DNA of 35,965 bases from Paracoccus sp. UBA889 (GTDB lineage Bacteria > Pseudomonadota > Alphaproteobacteria > Rhodobacterales > Rhodobacteraceae). Shown here piece after piece: positions 34,944 through 35,965 of this stretch. How positions within the stretch are numbered: the stretch's first letter is position 1; every line of letters starts with the position of its first letter. The translations under genes were made by a program, and so were the position numbers. The DNA lies in contig DBFD01000011.1 in NCBI GenBank assembly GCA_002294185.1, positions 1 through 35,965 of the forward strand, written 5' to 3'. The notes beneath the pieces are model-generated. The model was not told where the DNA came from. It searched no databases and saw only the letters and a program-made list of their open reading frames with translations.

Positions 34944-34986
34944 GGTCGGTCTCCTTCTGTTGGCCGCGCCGTGCGCGGGATGGTTC

Positions 34987-35730
34987 TCAGACGCCCAGAT
35001 AGGCGTGCAGCTTGTCGATATTGGCGTCCAGTTCGGAATTGGGGATCATGTCCGCCACCTTGCCCTGTTCGACGACATAGTGACGGTCCGCCACCGAGGC
35101 CGCGAAACGGAAGTTCTGTTCGACCAGCACGATGGTGAAGCCCTCCTGCTTCAGCGCCAGGATCGTGCGGCCGATCTGCTGCACGATGACCGGCGCCAGC
35201 CCCTCGGTCGGCTCGTCCAGAAGCAGAAGCCGCGCACCGGTGCGCAGGATGCGGGCGATGGCCAGCATCTGCTGTTCGCCGCCCGACAGCTTCGTGCCCT
35301 GGCTGCGGCGACGCTCCTTGAGGTTGGGGAAAAGCTCGTGGATCCGGTCCACCGACAACCCGCCCTCCCGGATACGCGGCGGCAGCATCAGGTTTTCCTC
35401 GACGCTGAGCGAGGCGAAGATGCCGCGTTCCTCGGGGCAGAGCGCGATCCCCAGGCGCGCGATCTGGCGCGGCTGCATTCCGACGATCTCGGCGCCCTGG
35501 AACCGGATCGAGCCCTCACGCTTGCCCAGAATGCCCATGATCGCCAGCAGGGTCGAGGTCTTTCCCGCGCCATTGCGGCCCAGAAGCGTCACCACCTCGC
35601 CTTCGGCCACGTCGAATTCGATGCCGTGCAGAACGTGGCTTTCGCCATACCAGCCATTGAGATCGCGCACCGCCAGCATGGCGCCCGCCGTCCGGCCCGG
35701 ACGTTCCGTCTGTGCCATCGCGTCACTCAT
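34987..35730 (-). CDS. livF: HAAT-type ABC transporter ATP-binding protein LivF
   Basis: A 247-residue ATPase with Walker A GRNGAGKTS, Q-loop region LGIALCPEERGIFASLSVEENL, signature LSGGEQQMLAIAR and Walker B LLLLDEPTEGLAP. LivF-type proteins form a heterodimer with LivG to drive the LivHM permease. ATG 35730 overlaps the livG stop by eight bases (ATGAGTGA), evidence of coupled translation; a later ATG at 35718 or 35679 (MLAVRDLNGWYG) would match the usual family start, so about 17 residues may be extra. The gene order G-F-K-H-M puts both ATPase genes first. Confidence 0.94.
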   Translation of the reverse strand: MSDAMAQTERPGRTAGAMLAVRDLNGWYGESHVLHGIEFDVAEGEVVTLLGRNGAGKTSTLLAIMGILGKREGSIRFQGAEIVGMQPRQIARLGIALCPEERGIFASLSVEENLMLPPRIREGGLSVDRIHELFPNLKERRRSQGTKLSGGEQQMLAIARILRTGARLLLLDEPTEGLAPVIVQQIGRTILALKQEGFTIVLVEQNFRFAASVADRHYVVEQGKVADMIPNSELDANIDKLHAYLGV

Positions 35731-35965
35731 GGTCGGCTCCGATATAGGCTTCGATCACCTCGGGTGACCTGGACACCGCGGCATAATCGCCCTCGGCCAG
35801 GATCTCGCCGCGCGCCAGAACCGTGATCCGATCCGACAGATCCGCGACCACGGAAAGATTGTGCTCGACCATCAGGATCGTGCGGTTCTTCGATACGCGG
35901 CGGATCAGGGCGGCGATGCGTTCGACATCCTCGCGGCCCATGCCGGCCATCGGCTCGTCCAGAAG
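35723..35965 (-). CDS. livG: HAAT-type ABC transporter ATP-binding protein LivG, C-terminal part (5' cut by window edge)
   Basis: The last 80 residues of a LivG-type ATPase. The frame runs off the window end, opening with LLDEPMAGMG, which is the Walker B and D-loop. It continues with ILMVEHNLSVVADLSDRITVLARGEILAEGD (H-loop histidine in VEHN) and ends GADHE. It is the partner of LivF and the first visible gene of the operon. The promoter lies outside the window. Confidence 0.95.
   Translation of the reverse strand, partial: LLDEPMAGMGREDVERIAALIRRVSKNRTILMVEHNLSVVADLSDRITVLARGEILAEGDYAAVSRSPEVIEAYIGADHE

Overview
The window is a gene-dense, very GC-rich stretch of bacterial chromosome. The order dnaA-dnaN-recF-(LysE)-gyrB, a corrinoid adenosyltransferase next to gyrB, an alphaproteobacterial-type HU protein, UbiH and the overall protein character point to an alphaproteobacterium of the Rhodobacteraceae/Paracoccaceae type, probably Paracoccus-like. 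That placement is inferred from gene content; no rRNA is present to confirm it. I see no IS elements, phage genes, tRNAs, CRISPR arrays or broken genes. The only partial genes are those cut by the window edges (dnaA and livG).

Layout. (1) 1-6.7 kb, + strand: replication core, with the dnaA 3' end, dnaN, recF, a LysE/RhtB-type exporter, gyrB and cobO. dnaN, recF and the exporter overlap end to end, and dnaN and gyrB each have a recognisable sigma70-type promoter. (2) 6.8-8.9 kb, +: otsB-otsA for trehalose synthesis. (3) 9.4-11.0 kb, -: aroQ and an L-asparaginase. (4) 11.1-14.2 kb, -: a ProXWV-type betaine/choline-class ABC importer with a promoter, an overlapping palindrome, a structured leader and a stem-loop after proX. 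With otsBA this makes a region rich in osmoadaptation genes. (5) 14.6-15.3 kb, +: a small outer-membrane beta-barrel protein. (6) 15.4-21.0 kb, -: a four-gene 'ligase-associated' DNA repair cassette (MBL-fold exonuclease, ATP-dependent ligase, Lhr-like DEXH helicase, PdeM/MPE nuclease), every junction a 4-nt start/stop overlap, with an Lrp/AsnC regulator 30 nt upstream. (7) 21.5-23.0 kb, +: a cysteine-desulfurase-like class V PLP enzyme divergent from that Lrp gene. (8) 23.0-26.3 kb, -: an EamA transporter, a UbiH-type ubiquinone hydroxylase and an atypical SDR, with a spacer carrying two hairpins and a perfect TTAA-N7-TTAA palindrome (CtrA-like) upstream of ubiH. (9) 26.4-30.1 kb, +: AMP nucleosidase, an HU-family protein, then a type III polyketide synthase overlapping an ICMT-type membrane methyltransferase. 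(10) 30.1-31.6 kb, -: a Tat-exported PhoD-like phosphatase. (11) 31.8-36 kb, -: a Liv/HAAT-type ABC importer (G-F-K-H-M), livG cut by the window end.

The least understood parts are the fully coupled repair cassette with its Lrp-family neighbour, the PKS-methyltransferase pair, the CtrA-like palindrome upstream of ubiH, and the leader and operator of the proX operon. Gene starts were moved from the longest open frame where a ribosome-binding site or overlap decided it (cobO, asparaginase, proV, proX, helicase, PKS, phoD).
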